Of a stretch of DNA of 64,000 nt, positions 16,026-24,757 are shown piece by piece. Numbering within the stretch: position 1 is the first letter of the stretch; every line of letters starts with the position of its first letter. Source of the DNA: Synechococcus sp. RSCCF101 (GTDB taxonomy: Bacteria > Cyanobacteriota > Cyanobacteriia > PCC-6307 > Cyanobiaceae); assembly GCF_008807075.1 (NCBI RefSeq), contig NZ_CP035632.1, positions 868,001 through 932,000 on the forward strand, given 5' to 3'. A model generated the notes under the pieces. It was not told the origin of the DNA and made no database searches. It saw only the letters and a list, made by a program, of their open reading frames with translations. Made by a program: the position numbers and the translations under genes.

Positions 16026-17093
16026 TCACGCCTCGCTCAGGGGCCGGCGCGCTGACCAGACCCGTGTCATGAAGTGGGACTCGGCCTCGATGTCGGTGAA
16101 CCCGGCCTGGGCCAGTCGGGCGGGGATGTCGTCGCGGACGTAATCGTTGTAGAAGGGCTCGTGGAAGGCACGGGAGAAGTTCTCCAGGGCCGGCTGGAAG
16201 GCCGCGGCATCGGCCTGCTGAACCGAATCGGCCAGCACCAGGACACCGCCCGGTTCGAGAACCCGGAAGCACTCGGCGAGCACCTTCTGGCGCACCGGTC
16301 CGGGCAGCTCGTGCAGCAGGAACACGTTGGTGACGGCCTGCATGCTGCCTGAGGCGTAGGGCATGGCCTCGGCATTGCCCTCCAGCACCTGAGGCAGAGC
16401 GCCGGGCACCTCGCCCAGCCGCCGGCTGGCTTCGCGCAGGTAGGCGCGCGACAGATCGAGGCCGAGGAGCTGCGCCTCGGGGAAGGCCCCCATCAGCTGC
16501 CGGAGCGTGGCTCCGGTGCCGGTGGCCACATCGAGGATGCGGCAGGCCCCGGCGGGCCGGTCTGCGAAGGCCTCGAGGCCGCGCCGCACCGGAGCGATCA
16601 CCCGCCGGCGCATCGCGCCGGCCAGCCCGTTGAAGAGGATCTCGACCTGCAGGTCGTAGAGCCTGGCGGAGTGGTCGCTGAGGTAGCCGTCGGTCTGGTG
16701 GTGGAAGTTCTGCAGGTAGTAGGCCGGCAGCGACGCTCCCGCCGGACGAGCCGGGAGGTCACGCGTGTCACCGCGACGGCGGCGATCCCAGAAGGCCGGG
16801 ATGTCCAGACAGAGCAGGGGGTAGCGACTCAGCCAGGTGCCCCAGGGGTCATCGAACAGCAGTGACTCGGGGTACTGACCCGACTCCATGTCCTGCCAGT
16901 CGCGTCGGAGCAGCTCCCGCGAGGAGGCCTGAATCGCCTGGAGGGCTTCCATGGAGAGGGGCTGGGCCTCGGCAGCTCCCTCCGGAGCCATCAGGGTCAT
17001 CACCCGGCTGACCACGGTTTTGTGGGTGAGGCCGAGCACGCTCTTGCCGTCCTGCAGGAGCTGGTAGGCGAGATAAGGAAGGGTGGCGGGCAT
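16026..17093 (-). CDS. Class I SAM-dependent methyltransferase
   Basis: A 355-residue protein from ATG at 17093 (alternative ATG at 17117). The first half is a helical domain (PYLAYQLLQDGKSVLGLTHK onward) found in a cyanobacterial group. The second half is a Rossmann methyltransferase: motif I ILDVATGTGATLRQL, the acidic strand end LLGLDLS, AMPYASGSMQAVTNVFLLHEL, and RVLEPGGVLVLADS. The motif set is of the UbiE/COQ5 type that methylates small molecules; the substrate is unknown. Upstream lies the region with the double palindrome. Confidence 0.82.
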   Translation of the reverse strand: MPATLPYLAYQLLQDGKSVLGLTHKTVVSRVMTLMAPEGAAEAQPLSMEALQAIQASSRELLRRDWQDMESGQYPESLLFDDPWGTWLSRYPLLCLDIPAFWDRRRRGDTRDLPARPAGASLPAYYLQNFHHQTDGYLSDHSARLYDLQVEILFNGLAGAMRRRVIAPVRRGLEAFADRPAGACRILDVATGTGATLRQLMGAFPEAQLLGLDLSRAYLREASRRLGEVPGALPQVLEGNAEAMPYASGSMQAVTNVFLLHELPGPVRQKVLAECFRVLEPGGVLVLADSVQQADAAAFQPALENFSRAFHEPFYNDYVRDDIPARLAQAGFTDIEAESHFMTRVWSARRPLSEA

Positions 17094-17192
17094 GCCCCGT
17101 TGCGGCTTTGGGGCCATTTCAGCGAATGGGAACCGGAGAGCGTGAGGGGCACCGGGCCCGTGTCCCCGCTGGCCAATCACAAATGATTGCCA

Positions 17193-17219
17193 CAGTTCAG
17201 AACTGGTAGCCGTTGCTAC
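17193..17219. promoter_or_regulatory. Two adjacent palindromes, the second matching the NtcA box GTA-N8-TAC
   Basis: CAGTTC-A-GAACTG (17193-17205) is a perfect 6+1+6 inverted repeat. Directly after it, GTAGC-N4-GCTAC (17206-17219) is a perfect inverted repeat that matches the NtcA consensus exactly. No TAN3T hexamer is found 22-23 bases further on, so a standard NtcA-activated promoter for the gene at 17279 is not supported; repression or a divergent role is possible. Confidence 0.5.
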
Positions 17220-17247
17220 AGAATGAACACAGGAAAAGAGCTCCCTG

Positions 17248-17263
17248 CCTGCCGAACGGCGGG
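17248..17263 (+). promoter_or_regulatory. Small hairpin ahead of the ribosome site of the 107-residue gene
   Basis: CCTGCC and GGCGGG flank a GAAC loop (one G-U pair). It ends a few bases before GGAGG, the Shine-Dalgarno sequence of the gene at 17279. Confidence 0.3.
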
Positions 17264-17278
17264 AGTCCGGAGGCTGCC

Positions 17279-17602
17279 ATGACCACGATCACAACCCCGC
17301 GCCAGGCCGTCACGCCGCTGGTGAAGCCGGTGGAGAGCTCCAGAGTTCTCCACTACGACAGGGGGATCGCCAAGAGTCGTCGTCATGCGGCCCGGGAATT
17401 CCTCACCTGGGCTGAGGAGCACGGCCGGGAGACGCGGCTGCACGATGCCGGTCTGGCCCAGATCACGACCCACCCCGACCTGATGGAGGAGCAGAACGCA
17501 ATTGCCCAGACCAGGGCCTGGGCGAAGCGGAGGACCCGGACGAACAGGCTCCACCGCAGTGCGCTGACCCATCTCAGAGCTCAGCGCAGCGCGGTGGTCT
17601 GA
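17279..17602 (+). CDS. Small basic protein convergent with glnA
   Basis: A 107-residue protein with a very basic C-terminal half (AWAKRRTRTNRLHRSALTHL). The central helix region reads YDRGIAKSRRHAAREFLTWA. The start is ATG at 17279, preceded at normal distance by GGAGG; an in-frame ATG 66 bases upstream is less likely because it would overlap the palindrome region. Its stop is four bases from the glnA stop on the other strand. The size, charge and NtcA-type box recall glutamine synthetase inactivating factors, but I see no clear sequence match to IF7/IF17. Function unknown. Confidence 0.6.
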   Translation: MTTITTPRQAVTPLVKPVESSRVLHYDRGIAKSRRHAAREFLTWAEEHGRETRLHDAGLAQITTHPDLMEEQNAIAQTRAWAKRRTRTNRLHRSALTHLRAQRSAVV

Positions 17603-17605
17603 GGA

Positions 17606-19024
17606 TCAGGCGTCGTAGTACATCGTGAACTCGTGCGGGTGGGGCCGCTGGCGCAGTTGCTGCACCTCCTCGTATTTGAGGTCGATCCAGTTGCTGATGA
17701 AATCCTCGCTGAACACGCCGCCTTCCATCAGATAGTGCTTGTCGGCGTCGAGAGCCTCCAGCGCCCCATTGAGTGAGGCTGGCACCGTGGAGATCTTCGC
17801 CAGTTCCTCGGCCGGAAGCTCGAACAGATCCACATCAGTTCCGTCACCGGGATCGATCTGATTCTTCACACCATCGATGCCGGCCATCATCATGGCGCTG
17901 AAGGCCAGATAGGGGTTGGCCAGGGCATCACCGGAGCGGAACTCAAGCCGCTTGGCCTTGGGATTCGGGCCGGTGAGGGGAATGCGAACGGCAGCGGAGC
18001 GGTTGCCCTGGGAATACACCAGATTCACCGGTGCTTCGAACCCTGGGACCAGTCGCTTGTAGCTGTTGGTGGTGGGATTGGTGAAGGCAAGGAAGGAGGG
18101 GGCGTGGCGCAGCAGGCCGCCGATGTACCAGCGTGCCGTCTGCGACAGGTTGGCGTACGTTCCCTCGCCGAAGAAGAGTGGCTGGCCCGCTTTCCAGAGA
18201 CTCTGGTGCACGTGCATGCCGGTGCCGTTGTCGGCGAACACGGGCTTGGGCATGAACGTGGCGGTCTTGCCGTACTTCTTGGCAATGTTGCGAACAACGT
18301 ATTTGTAGATCATCACGTTGTCCGCAGCGCCGATGAGCTGGGCGAACTTCATGCCGAGCTCGTGCTGGGCGCTGGCCACTTCGTGATGGTGCTTCTCGAT
18401 GGGAACCCCCAGGGATCCCATGGTGAGGAGCATGTCACTGCGCATGTCCTGCACGGTGTCATTGGGAGAGACCGGGAAATAGCCCTCCTTCAGCTGAATC
18501 TTGTTGGCCAGATTGCCGCCCTCCTCCATGCGACCGGTGTTCCAGGGCGACTCGATCGAATCGACGCTGTAGGAGCTGCTGCCGTAGCCCGACTCATAGC
18601 GAACGTCGTCGAAGACGAAGAACTCCGGCTCCGGGCCGAAGAAGGCCGTATCGGCGATTCCGGTCTTCTCCAGATAGGAGAGGGCCTTGGCCGCCAGGGA
18701 ACGCGGACAGCGGCCGTAGGGATCACCGGTGCGTGGATCGCTGATGGAACAGATCAGGCTGAGGGTCTTGTGGCTGTAGAAGGGATCGATCCAGGCCGTG
18801 CTGGGGTCGGGCACCATCGCCATGTCCGACTCATTGATCGCTTTCCAACCCCGGATGGAGGAGCCGTCGAAGGCCACCCCCTCGCTGAAGGCCGCCTCAT
18901 CGAGCAGGTCGGTGCACACCGTCAGGTGCTGCCACTTGCCATGGAGATCGGTGAACTTGAGATCGATCAGTTCAATCCCCTCATCCTTGATGGTGCGGAG
19001 AACGTCCTGGGGGCTGGAAGCCAT
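17606..19024 (-). CDS. glnA: Glutamine synthetase type I
   Basis: GlnA makes glutamine from glutamate, ammonium and ATP, the main entry of ammonium in cyanobacteria. The 472-residue protein has [11 protein letters not shown] (about 48-58), the active-site [12 protein letters not shown] (about 124-135), the ammonium/ATP region [14 protein letters not shown] (about 209-222), [20 protein letters not shown] (about 252-271) and NRSAAVRIP (about 331-339). The start [16 protein letters not shown] (ATG 19024) is typical; the open frame continues upstream through the promoter. An NtcA-type promoter precedes it. Confidence 0.97.
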   Translation of the reverse strand: MASSPQDVLRTIKDEGIELIDLKFTDLHGKWQHLTVCTDLLDEAAFSEGVAFDGSSIRGWKAINESDMAMVPDPSTAWIDPFYSHKTLSLICSISDPRTGDPYGRCPRSLAAKALSYLEKTGIADTAFFGPEPEFFVFDDVRYESGYGSSSYSVDSIESPWNTGRMEEGGNLANKIQLKEGYFPVSPNDTVQDMRSDMLLTMGSLGVPIEKHHHEVASAQHELGMKFAQLIGAADNVMIYKYVVRNIAKKYGKTATFMPKPVFADNGTGMHVHQSLWKAGQPLFFGEGTYANLSQTARWYIGGLLRHAPSFLAFTNPTTNSYKRLVPGFEAPVNLVYSQGNRSAAVRIPLTGPNPKAKRLEFRSGDALANPYLAFSAMMMAGIDGVKNQIDPGDGTDVDLFELPAEELAKISTVPASLNGALEALDADKHYLMEGGVFSEDFISNWIDLKYEEVQQLRQRPHPHEFTMYYDA

Positions 19025-19070
19025 GGGTGGGGAAGCCGGAACCACGCGCACCGGCACTGACATGGGGCGG

Positions 19071-19113
19071 ACCGTAGTGATGGCCCCTGAGGAGCTTTTG
19101 TATCCGCAGTGAC
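19071..19113 (-). promoter_or_regulatory. NtcA-type glnA promoter
   Basis: Read on the minus strand, GTC-N8-TAC (19113-19100; one mismatch to GTA-N8-TAC) is followed 23 bases later by TACGGT (19076-19071), a TAN3T -10 box. That is the spacing of class II NtcA-activated promoters. The leader to the ATG would be roughly 40 bases. Confidence 0.7.
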
Positions 19114-19306
19114 CATTTGCCGGGCCACGTCCGCGCTTCAGCACGACCCCAACCCGGGAACGGCTCCAACCGGCCGTGATCAGCAGAGATCGCCGCGGCG
19201 CCGGAACGGGGCGTAACCGTTTCTGTCAGATCGCCAGAAACCTTGCTCTGGAGCGGCTTTTGCACAGGCGTGGGTGCTACGTTCCGGCTGAAGCAAGCCC
19301 GGGCTC

Positions 19307-19831
19307 ATGCGTGATGCCGTCACTGGTCTGATCGGTCGCTACGACCTTCAGGGCCGCCACCTCGACAACGAGGCCATCGCATCCGTCCGCGGCTACTACA
19401 ACCAGGCCACCACCCGGCTCAAAGCCGTAGAGTGCATCAACCGCGAGGCGGCCGAAATCGTTCGGGAGGCCAGTCAGCGCCTGTTCCTTGAGGATCCCGA
19501 ACTGCTTCTCCCCGGCGGCAACGCCTACACCACCCGCCGGCTGGCGGCGTGTCTGCGGGACATGGACTATTTCCTGCGCTATGGCAGCTACGCGCTGATC
19601 GCCGGCGACCCCACCATCCTCAACGAGCGGGTGCTGAACGGCCTCGACGACACCTATAAGAGCCTGGGGGTGCCCACGGGACCCACGGTGCGCAGCATGG
19701 TGCTGATGGCGGATGTGCTCTGCGAGCTGCTCCTGGATGAGGGCGTGCCCTCCGAAGATCTCTCCATCGTGCGCGAGCCCTTCGATCACATGGCCCGGGG
19801 CCTGGCTCAGTGCAACCTCAGGGCCCGCTGA
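19307..19831 (+). CDS. apcF: Allophycocyanin beta-18-type subunit ApcF
   Basis: A 174-residue phycobiliprotein of the allophycocyanin beta family. The start MRDAVTGLIGRYDLQGRHLD, the chromophore Cys in RRLAACLRDMDYFLRY (about residue 83) and GVPTGPTVRSMVLM match. The ApcF (core terminal emitter partner) assignment rests on overall resemblance and on its standing alone rather than next to apcA; a divergent ApcB is the alternative. The N-terminal domain has less conserved residues than ApcB. The promoter side faces glnA across 282 bases and has a TACGTT -10-like hexamer at 19278-19283. Confidence 0.75.
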   Translation: MRDAVTGLIGRYDLQGRHLDNEAIASVRGYYNQATTRLKAVECINREAAEIVREASQRLFLEDPELLLPGGNAYTTRRLAACLRDMDYFLRYGSYALIAGDPTILNERVLNGLDDTYKSLGVPTGPTVRSMVLMADVLCELLLDEGVPSEDLSIVREPFDHMARGLAQCNLRAR

Positions 19832-19897
19832 GCGCGACCCCCATCCCTACGCTGAACCGCGTTTCTCGTCCTTCATCCCCGTCCAGCGGCTCCGGAC

Positions 19898-21091
19898 TTG
19901 TCAGTTCCTCCCATTGCCCATCCGGTCAACAGCAGCCATCGCTCCAGGCTCGCCCCTCTCGCCCTGCCTGAGCGCCTGCTGCTGGGTCCAGGCCCCTCCA
20001 ACGCCGATCCGGTGGTGCTCGATGCGCTGGCCCGACCACCCATCGGCCACCTGGACCCGGCCTACGTGGCGCTGATGGGTGAGGTCCAGGAGCTGCTGCG
20101 CTACGCCTGGCAGACCGACAACCGCCTCACCCTGCCCATGAGCGGAACGGGCAGCGCGGCCATGGAAGCCACCCTGGCCAACACGGTCGAGCGGGGTGAC
20201 ACGGTGCTGGTGGCCGTGAAGGGCTATTTCGGCCTCCGCCTGGCCGACATGGCCAGCCGCTACGGGGCCCACGTCGTCACCATCAGTTGCCCCTGGGGAG
20301 AGGCCTTCAGCCTGGAGGCGCTCGAGGCGGCCCTTGATGAGCACCGGCCCGCCATCCTGGCCATCGTTCACGCCGAAACCTCCACCGGGGTCTGCCAGCC
20401 GATGGAGGGCATCGGCGACCTCTGCCGCCGCCACGGCACCCTGCTCCTGCTCGACACCGTCACATCCCTGGGCGCGGTGCCGGTCCACCTGGATGCCTGG
20501 GGCGTCGACATGGCCTACAGCTGCAGTCAGAAAGGCCTGAGCTGCCCCCCGGGCCTGGGACCCTTCACGATGGGGCCGAGGGCCGAGGCCAAGCTCGCCT
20601 CCCGCGGCGGCAAGGTGCCCAACTGGTATCTCGATGTGTCGTTGCTCAACCAGTACTGGGGCAGCGACCGCGTCTACCACCACACGGCGCCGGTGAACAT
20701 GAACTTCGGCATCCGCGAGGCGCTGCGGCTGCTCGCCGACGAAGGACTCGAGCAGGCCTGGCAGCGGCATCGCGCCAATGCCGAGCGCCTCTGGAGCGGC
20801 CTGGAGCGACTCGGTCTCGAGCTGCACGTGGCCGAACCGCTGCGTCTGCCCAGCCTCACCACCGTCCGCATCCCCCAGGGGGTGGACGGCAAGGCCTTCA
20901 GCCAGCACCTGCTCAACAGCCATGGCATCGAAGTGGGCGGCGGACTGGGCGAGCTCGCCGGCCGGATCTGGCGCATCGGGCTGATGGGCTACAACAGCCG
21001 CCAGGAGAATGTCGACCGTCTGCTCAACCTGTTCGAGCAGGAGCTCCCGGCGTTTCGGTCCTCGACTCCCGTTGCTGCCGCCGTCGCCTGA
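19898..21091 (+). CDS. Class V aminotransferase (alanine/serine-glyoxylate type)
   Basis: A PLP aminotransferase of 397 residues. The start region reads [18 protein letters not shown]. It has [25 protein letters not shown], the [14 protein letters not shown] strand and the PLP lysine in [15 protein letters not shown] (about residue 208). This fits the serine-pyruvate / alanine-glyoxylate group that detoxifies glyoxylate from photorespiration. The start is uncertain: TTG at 19898 is the only plausible start codon ahead of the conserved region, and no ribosome site is visible. The last 68 bases are antisense to tadA. Confidence 0.88.
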   Translation: MSVPPIAHPVNSSHRSRLAPLALPERLLLGPGPSNADPVVLDALARPPIGHLDPAYVALMGEVQELLRYAWQTDNRLTLPMSGTGSAAMEATLANTVERGDTVLVAVKGYFGLRLADMASRYGAHVVTISCPWGEAFSLEALEAALDEHRPAILAIVHAETSTGVCQPMEGIGDLCRRHGTLLLLDTVTSLGAVPVHLDAWGVDMAYSCSQKGLSCPPGLGPFTMGPRAEAKLASRGGKVPNWYLDVSLLNQYWGSDRVYHHTAPVNMNFGIREALRLLADEGLEQAWQRHRANAERLWSGLERLGLELHVAEPLRLPSLTTVRIPQGVDGKAFSQHLLNSHGIEVGGGLGELAGRIWRIGLMGYNSRQENVDRLLNLFEQELPAFRSSTPVAAAVA

Positions 21092-21584
21092 ACCAGCTCT
21101 GCAGCAGCTGGCGCGACGCCTCCGCCTCCACACCGCCTTCAACCCGCATGTGGTGATGGGCGCTCGGGTGGCGGCTCAGATCGAGCGTGCCGCCCAGGCC
21201 GCCGCGCTTGGGATCGGCACTGCCGTAGAGCACGGCGCCGAGACGGGCCTGAACCAGGGCCCCCGCGCACATCGGGCAGGGCTCCAGGGTCACCAGCAGC
21301 GTGCAGTCATTGAATCGCCAGTCCCGGCGCAGGCGTGCCGCCTGCCGGAGGGCGACCAGCTCCGCATGGCCCAGGGGGTCCTGGTCCTGCTCACGCCGGT
21401 TGCTGCCCCAGCCCAGGCAGCGGCCCCGGGCATCGAGCACCGCCGCAGCGACGGGAATCTCTCCGCCCATGCCGCAGCGGCGGGCCTGCCGCAGCAGACG
21501 GGTCATCCAGAACACCGCGGTGGCGTCCGACGCCCTGAGCGGCTCGGGGTCGCGGCTCCCGCGGAGATCGCAGGGGGATGGCAT
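21024..21584 (-). CDS. tadA: tRNA-specific adenosine deaminase
   Basis: TadA converts A34 to inosine in tRNA-Arg(ACG). The zinc and catalytic site is HAE (73-75) with PCPMCAG (102-108). The N-terminal helix FWMTRLLRQARRCGMGGEIP matches the family. The last 30 or so residues ([14 protein letters not shown]...) are not conserved and lie opposite the aminotransferase 3' end. Length is 186. It is divergent from the decarboxylase at 21608. Confidence 0.93.
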   Translation of the reverse strand: MPSPCDLRGSRDPEPLRASDATAVFWMTRLLRQARRCGMGGEIPVAAAVLDARGRCLGWGSNRREQDQDPLGHAELVALRQAARLRRDWRFNDCTLLVTLEPCPMCAGALVQARLGAVLYGSADPKRGGLGGTLDLSRHPSAHHHMRVEGGVEAEASRQLLQSWFRRRRQQRESRTETPGAPARTG

Positions 21585-21607
21585 CGGTGCGAGGCCAGGA
21601 GGGGAGA

Positions 21608-23041
21608 ATGAAGCATGACGTGCGCTCGCCTGTGCAGCTGGACTCCGCCGCTCCTCCGATCGAAGGGCTCTCCCCCTTCGCCGGGAGCGGTCAGCTGGAC
21701 CGGGCGCTCACGACCTTCCTGGCCAGCAGCAGCCAGATGCTGTGCGAGTGGATCGCCGCCAAGAGCGACCACGGCCCGTTGCCCAGGCTGAGCGTTCTTC
21801 TCGATGCGGCACCGGAACCGATCGGGAGGGATGCCGACGGCCTCCTCGCCGACCTGCGCACAGCCATGGAGGGGGCCTACCAGCCCCACCACCCTGGCGC
21901 TCTGGCCCACCTCGATCCGCCCCCTCTCACCTCGTCTCTGGCCGCGGAACTGATCGCCGCCGGTCTCAACAACAACCTGCTGGCGGAGGAACTGGCGCCC
22001 AGCCTCAGCCGCCTGGAACGCGGCGTGTGCACCTGGATGGCACGGCGACTGGGCTTTCCAGAAGGCTCCGGCGGTGTGGCCGCGAGTGGCGGCACCCTCA
22101 GCACCCTGAACGCCCTGGTCTGCGCCCGGCGCCGGCAGGGCCTGCAGAGCCGAGCGGACGCGGTCATCGTCGCCAGCGAGGAGGCCCACGTCTCCCTGGC
22201 CAAGGCCGCCGCGGTGATGGGCCTCGCCGCCGATGGCCTGGTGAGCGTGCCCACCGACGGTGAGGGCCGCCTCTGCGTCGATGCCCTGTCCGGGCAACTG
22301 GCGGCCCTGGAGCAGACCCGCCGGCCGGTGATCGCGGTGGTGGCCACCGCCGGGACCACCGTCCGTGGAGCGGTGGACCCGCTCGGGGCCATCGCCGGCC
22401 TCTGCCGGGAGCGGCAGCTCTGGTTCCACATCGATGGGGCCATCGGGGCCGTCTTCGGTCTGAGCCGGCGGGAGCGCACACGGGTCCCGGGGCTGGCCAT
22501 GGCCGACTCCCTCACGGTGAACCCCCAGAAGCTGCTGGGGATCAGCAAGACCTCCTCCCTTCTGCTCCTGCGCGATCCGGCCTGGCTGAGGGAGGCCTTC
22601 CAGACCGGCCTGCCTTACATGGAACCGAGCTGGGGTGGCGGCCACGGCGGTGAATGCGGACTCCAGGGGAGCCGGCCGGCTGAGGTGCTGAAGCTCTGGC
22701 TGGGGCTGCGGCAGCTCGGGCTCGACGGCATCGAAGCCGTGCTCAGAGGGGCCCTGGAGCGCAGGCGCACCCTGGAGCGTCAGCTCGATGCCACGAGCCT
22801 GCAGATCGCGGGGGGACCGCTGCACCTGCTGGCCGTGACCCCCCGCCACCTCCCCCCCGAAGGGGCGGAGCGATGGGCCGAGCAGACCCGGCGCGTCCTG
22901 CTGGAGCGCCATCTGATGCTCTCCCGGCCTCACTACCGTGGGCGCTCCTGGCTGAAGGCCGTCCTGGGCAATCCCTACACCGATGCGGGGCTTCTGACCG
23001 AGCTGGCCGAGCTGCTCAACCGCTCGGCACTGTCGTCATGA
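21608..23041 (+). CDS. Group II PLP-dependent decarboxylase
   Basis: A 477-residue enzyme of the glutamate / diaminobutyrate / aromatic amino-acid decarboxylase family. Seen: HPGALAHLDPPPLTSSLAAE (about 97-116), the substrate-side VAASGGTLSTLNAL (about 157-170), VATAGTTVRGAVDPL, FHIDGAIGA and the PLP Lys in TVNPQKLLGISKTSSLLL (about 309). Substrate cannot be read from sequence; L-2,4-diaminobutyrate, aspartate and glutamate are candidates. The start is ATG at 21608 behind a strong AGGAGGGGAG ribosome site; an upstream GTG/ATG in frame is less likely. The stop overlaps the next start by four bases. Confidence 0.88.
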   Translation: MKHDVRSPVQLDSAAPPIEGLSPFAGSGQLDRALTTFLASSSQMLCEWIAAKSDHGPLPRLSVLLDAAPEPIGRDADGLLADLRTAMEGAYQPHHPGALAHLDPPPLTSSLAAELIAAGLNNNLLAEELAPSLSRLERGVCTWMARRLGFPEGSGGVAASGGTLSTLNALVCARRRQGLQSRADAVIVASEEAHVSLAKAAAVMGLAADGLVSVPTDGEGRLCVDALSGQLAALEQTRRPVIAVVATAGTTVRGAVDPLGAIAGLCRERQLWFHIDGAIGAVFGLSRRERTRVPGLAMADSLTVNPQKLLGISKTSSLLLLRDPAWLREAFQTGLPYMEPSWGGGHGGECGLQGSRPAEVLKLWLGLRQLGLDGIEAVLRGALERRRTLERQLDATSLQIAGGPLHLLAVTPRHLPPEGAERWAEQTRRVLLERHLMLSRPHYRGRSWLKAVLGNPYTDAGLLTELAELLNRSALSS

Positions 23042-23241
23042 GCTCCGGGCCGGGCCGGGGGCGCTGGACAGCGATCATCACCGGCGCCGTGTCGATCCTG
23101 ATCGGGGTGCTCTATCTGCTGATGATCAGCGTGCTCGACGCCCGGGGTCCGCTCCGTCCGCCGCCGCCGGAGGCTCTCCTGGGGGCTCTGGCCACTGGCG
23201 CTCCCTCCCCTGCGGCGGCAGCTGGCGCTCCCGTCGCCTGA
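23038..23241 (+). CDS. Small single-span membrane protein
   Basis: A 67-residue protein. The N-terminus is polar (MSSGPGRGRWTA), one membrane helix follows (about 12-31: IITGAVSILIGVLYLLMISV), and then comes a Pro/Ala-rich tail. It starts in the stop of the decarboxylase (ATGA), so it should be co-translated. The whole tail is antisense to the end of the GTPase gene (116 bases shared). Function unknown. Confidence 0.6.
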   Translation: MSSGPGRGRWTAIITGAVSILIGVLYLLMISVLDARGPLRPPPPEALLGALATGAPSPAAAAGAPVA

Positions 23242-24754
23242 GGGGCTCCACCACCCGGCGCAGGGCGGTGTCCAGGAAGGCCGCCAGAGCCTCGCTGCGA
23301 CGGTTCAGGTCGTACTGGCGCTGAACCACGTCCTGGATGCCGCCGTCGCCCCAGGACTGATCCTGCTGGAAGTAGACGATCAGACTCCGGCCCGCCACCC
23401 GGGTGAGCCAGGCGCCGGCCACCCCCTGGACGGCGCGCCCCAGCAGAAGGGTCGGCACCGAGAGGGTGAGGGCCGACCCGATCAGTGCCACCCCGCCCTT
23501 CAGCACCCCGAGTGCCGCCAGGGCCCGCCCCAGCGTCAGGGCCAGCTCGGTGGCGCGGTCACGCGAGAGCTCCACCCCGTGGATCCGGGCGATCTCCATC
23601 ACCATCTGCACCTGCACGGCCACCGTGCCGAGCAGGTCGACGCCGGGCAGGGGCGTGAGCGCCAGCACGCCACCGCTGATCCAGGCCTGACGGTCCACCA
23701 CGTCCTCGGCATCCTCCTGTCGCTGCCGGGCCAGCAGCATCCGGCTGGCCCGGCCCAGGTGGCGGCACTGCAGCAGCAGGTTGTCGGCGATGAGCTCCTC
23801 ACCGTCACGGTGAAGCAGTTCAGCGATGCGGTTCAGCAACTCCTCCAGTTCCGGCTCAGGCTGAACGGGCCGCTGTCCCGGGCGGGGAACCGGCCGCGGT
23901 GCGGCGCTCACGGCCACCAGATCGGCCGGCTCCAGAAGCGTGCCGCAGCGCTGCGCCAGACGTTGCCGGAGCCGGCGCTCCTCCGCCTCGCCTCGCAGAT
24001 CGCACTTGTTGAGCACGAGCAGCAGACGCTTGCCGAGGGCCGCGAGGCTGCGCAGGGCCGCCATCTCGGAGGCGCGCAGGTCCGCATCCACCACCACCAG
24101 CAGCAGATCGGCACGACTGGCCTGGTGGCGGGCCCGCTGCTCCCGGTCGAGGCCCTCCGCTCCGGCCTCGAGAATGCCCGGCGTGTCGACCAGCACCAGG
24201 CCCCGGTCCAGCCCCTGCAGGCGCAGCCGATAGCGGCTGCAGGCATCGGTGGACCCCATCGCCGCGCCCACCTCGCCCACCACCTCCTGCAGCAGGGCCC
24301 GGATCAGGGAGGTCTTGCCGCTGGAGCCGCTGCCGAACACCACCAGTTCCAGATCACCCCGCTCCAGGTCCCTGGCCACGCGCCGGGCCTCGCGGCGCAG
24401 GCGCTCGGCCTCCGAGGCATCACGCACCCGATCCAGAACCCGGTCGATGCCCTCCAGCTGCCGGCCGGCCGCCTCGCGGCGGGAGCGCAACGGCTCGCCG
24501 GGGGGCGTGTCAGCGGCGCTCGTCCGCGAAGGTGAGGCCCGCCAGGGAAGCCGATTCCGGCGTGGCCAGAACCATCGGGCCAGCAGCAGGCCGCAGCCCC
24601 CGACCACCAGCAGCAGCAGGGGACCCACCATCCAGGCGGGCAGCAGCAGCTGCAGGTTCCAGATCAGGCTGTTGACCGCCTGGAGCACCAGCGTCAGCAC
24701 CACAAGGGCCAGCAGGGCGCCCGCCGCGATCCACCAGAGGCCGGGACGCTTCAT
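23126..24754 (-). CDS. Membrane GTPase with DUF697 domain
   Basis: A 542-residue protein. Two N-terminal membrane helices (about 8-27, 42-60) and a coiled charged linker precede an Era-like GTPase domain with P-loop GSGSSGKTSLI (141-151), DTPGI, and NKCD. A C-terminal DUF697 region has hydrophobic helices (ISGGVLALTPLPGVDLLGTV and the GVALIGSALTLSVPTLLLG segment). Related YcjF-type proteins act at membranes in stress or division; the role here is not known. It lies three bases after the PBP gene. Confidence 0.87.
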   Translation of the reverse strand: MKRPGLWWIAAGALLALVVLTLVLQAVNSLIWNLQLLLPAWMVGPLLLLVVGGCGLLLARWFWPRRNRLPWRASPSRTSAADTPPGEPLRSRREAAGRQLEGIDRVLDRVRDASEAERLRREARRVARDLERGDLELVVFGSGSSGKTSLIRALLQEVVGEVGAAMGSTDACSRYRLRLQGLDRGLVLVDTPGILEAGAEGLDREQRARHQASRADLLLVVVDADLRASEMAALRSLAALGKRLLLVLNKCDLRGEAEERRLRQRLAQRCGTLLEPADLVAVSAAPRPVPRPGQRPVQPEPELEELLNRIAELLHRDGEELIADNLLLQCRHLGRASRMLLARQRQEDAEDVVDRQAWISGGVLALTPLPGVDLLGTVAVQVQMVMEIARIHGVELSRDRATELALTLGRALAALGVLKGGVALIGSALTLSVPTLLLGRAVQGVAGAWLTRVAGRSLIVYFQQDQSWGDGGIQDVVQRQYDLNRRSEALAAFLDTALRRVVEPLRRRERQLPPQGRERQWPEPPGEPPAAADGADPGRRAR

Positions 24755-24757
24755 CGA

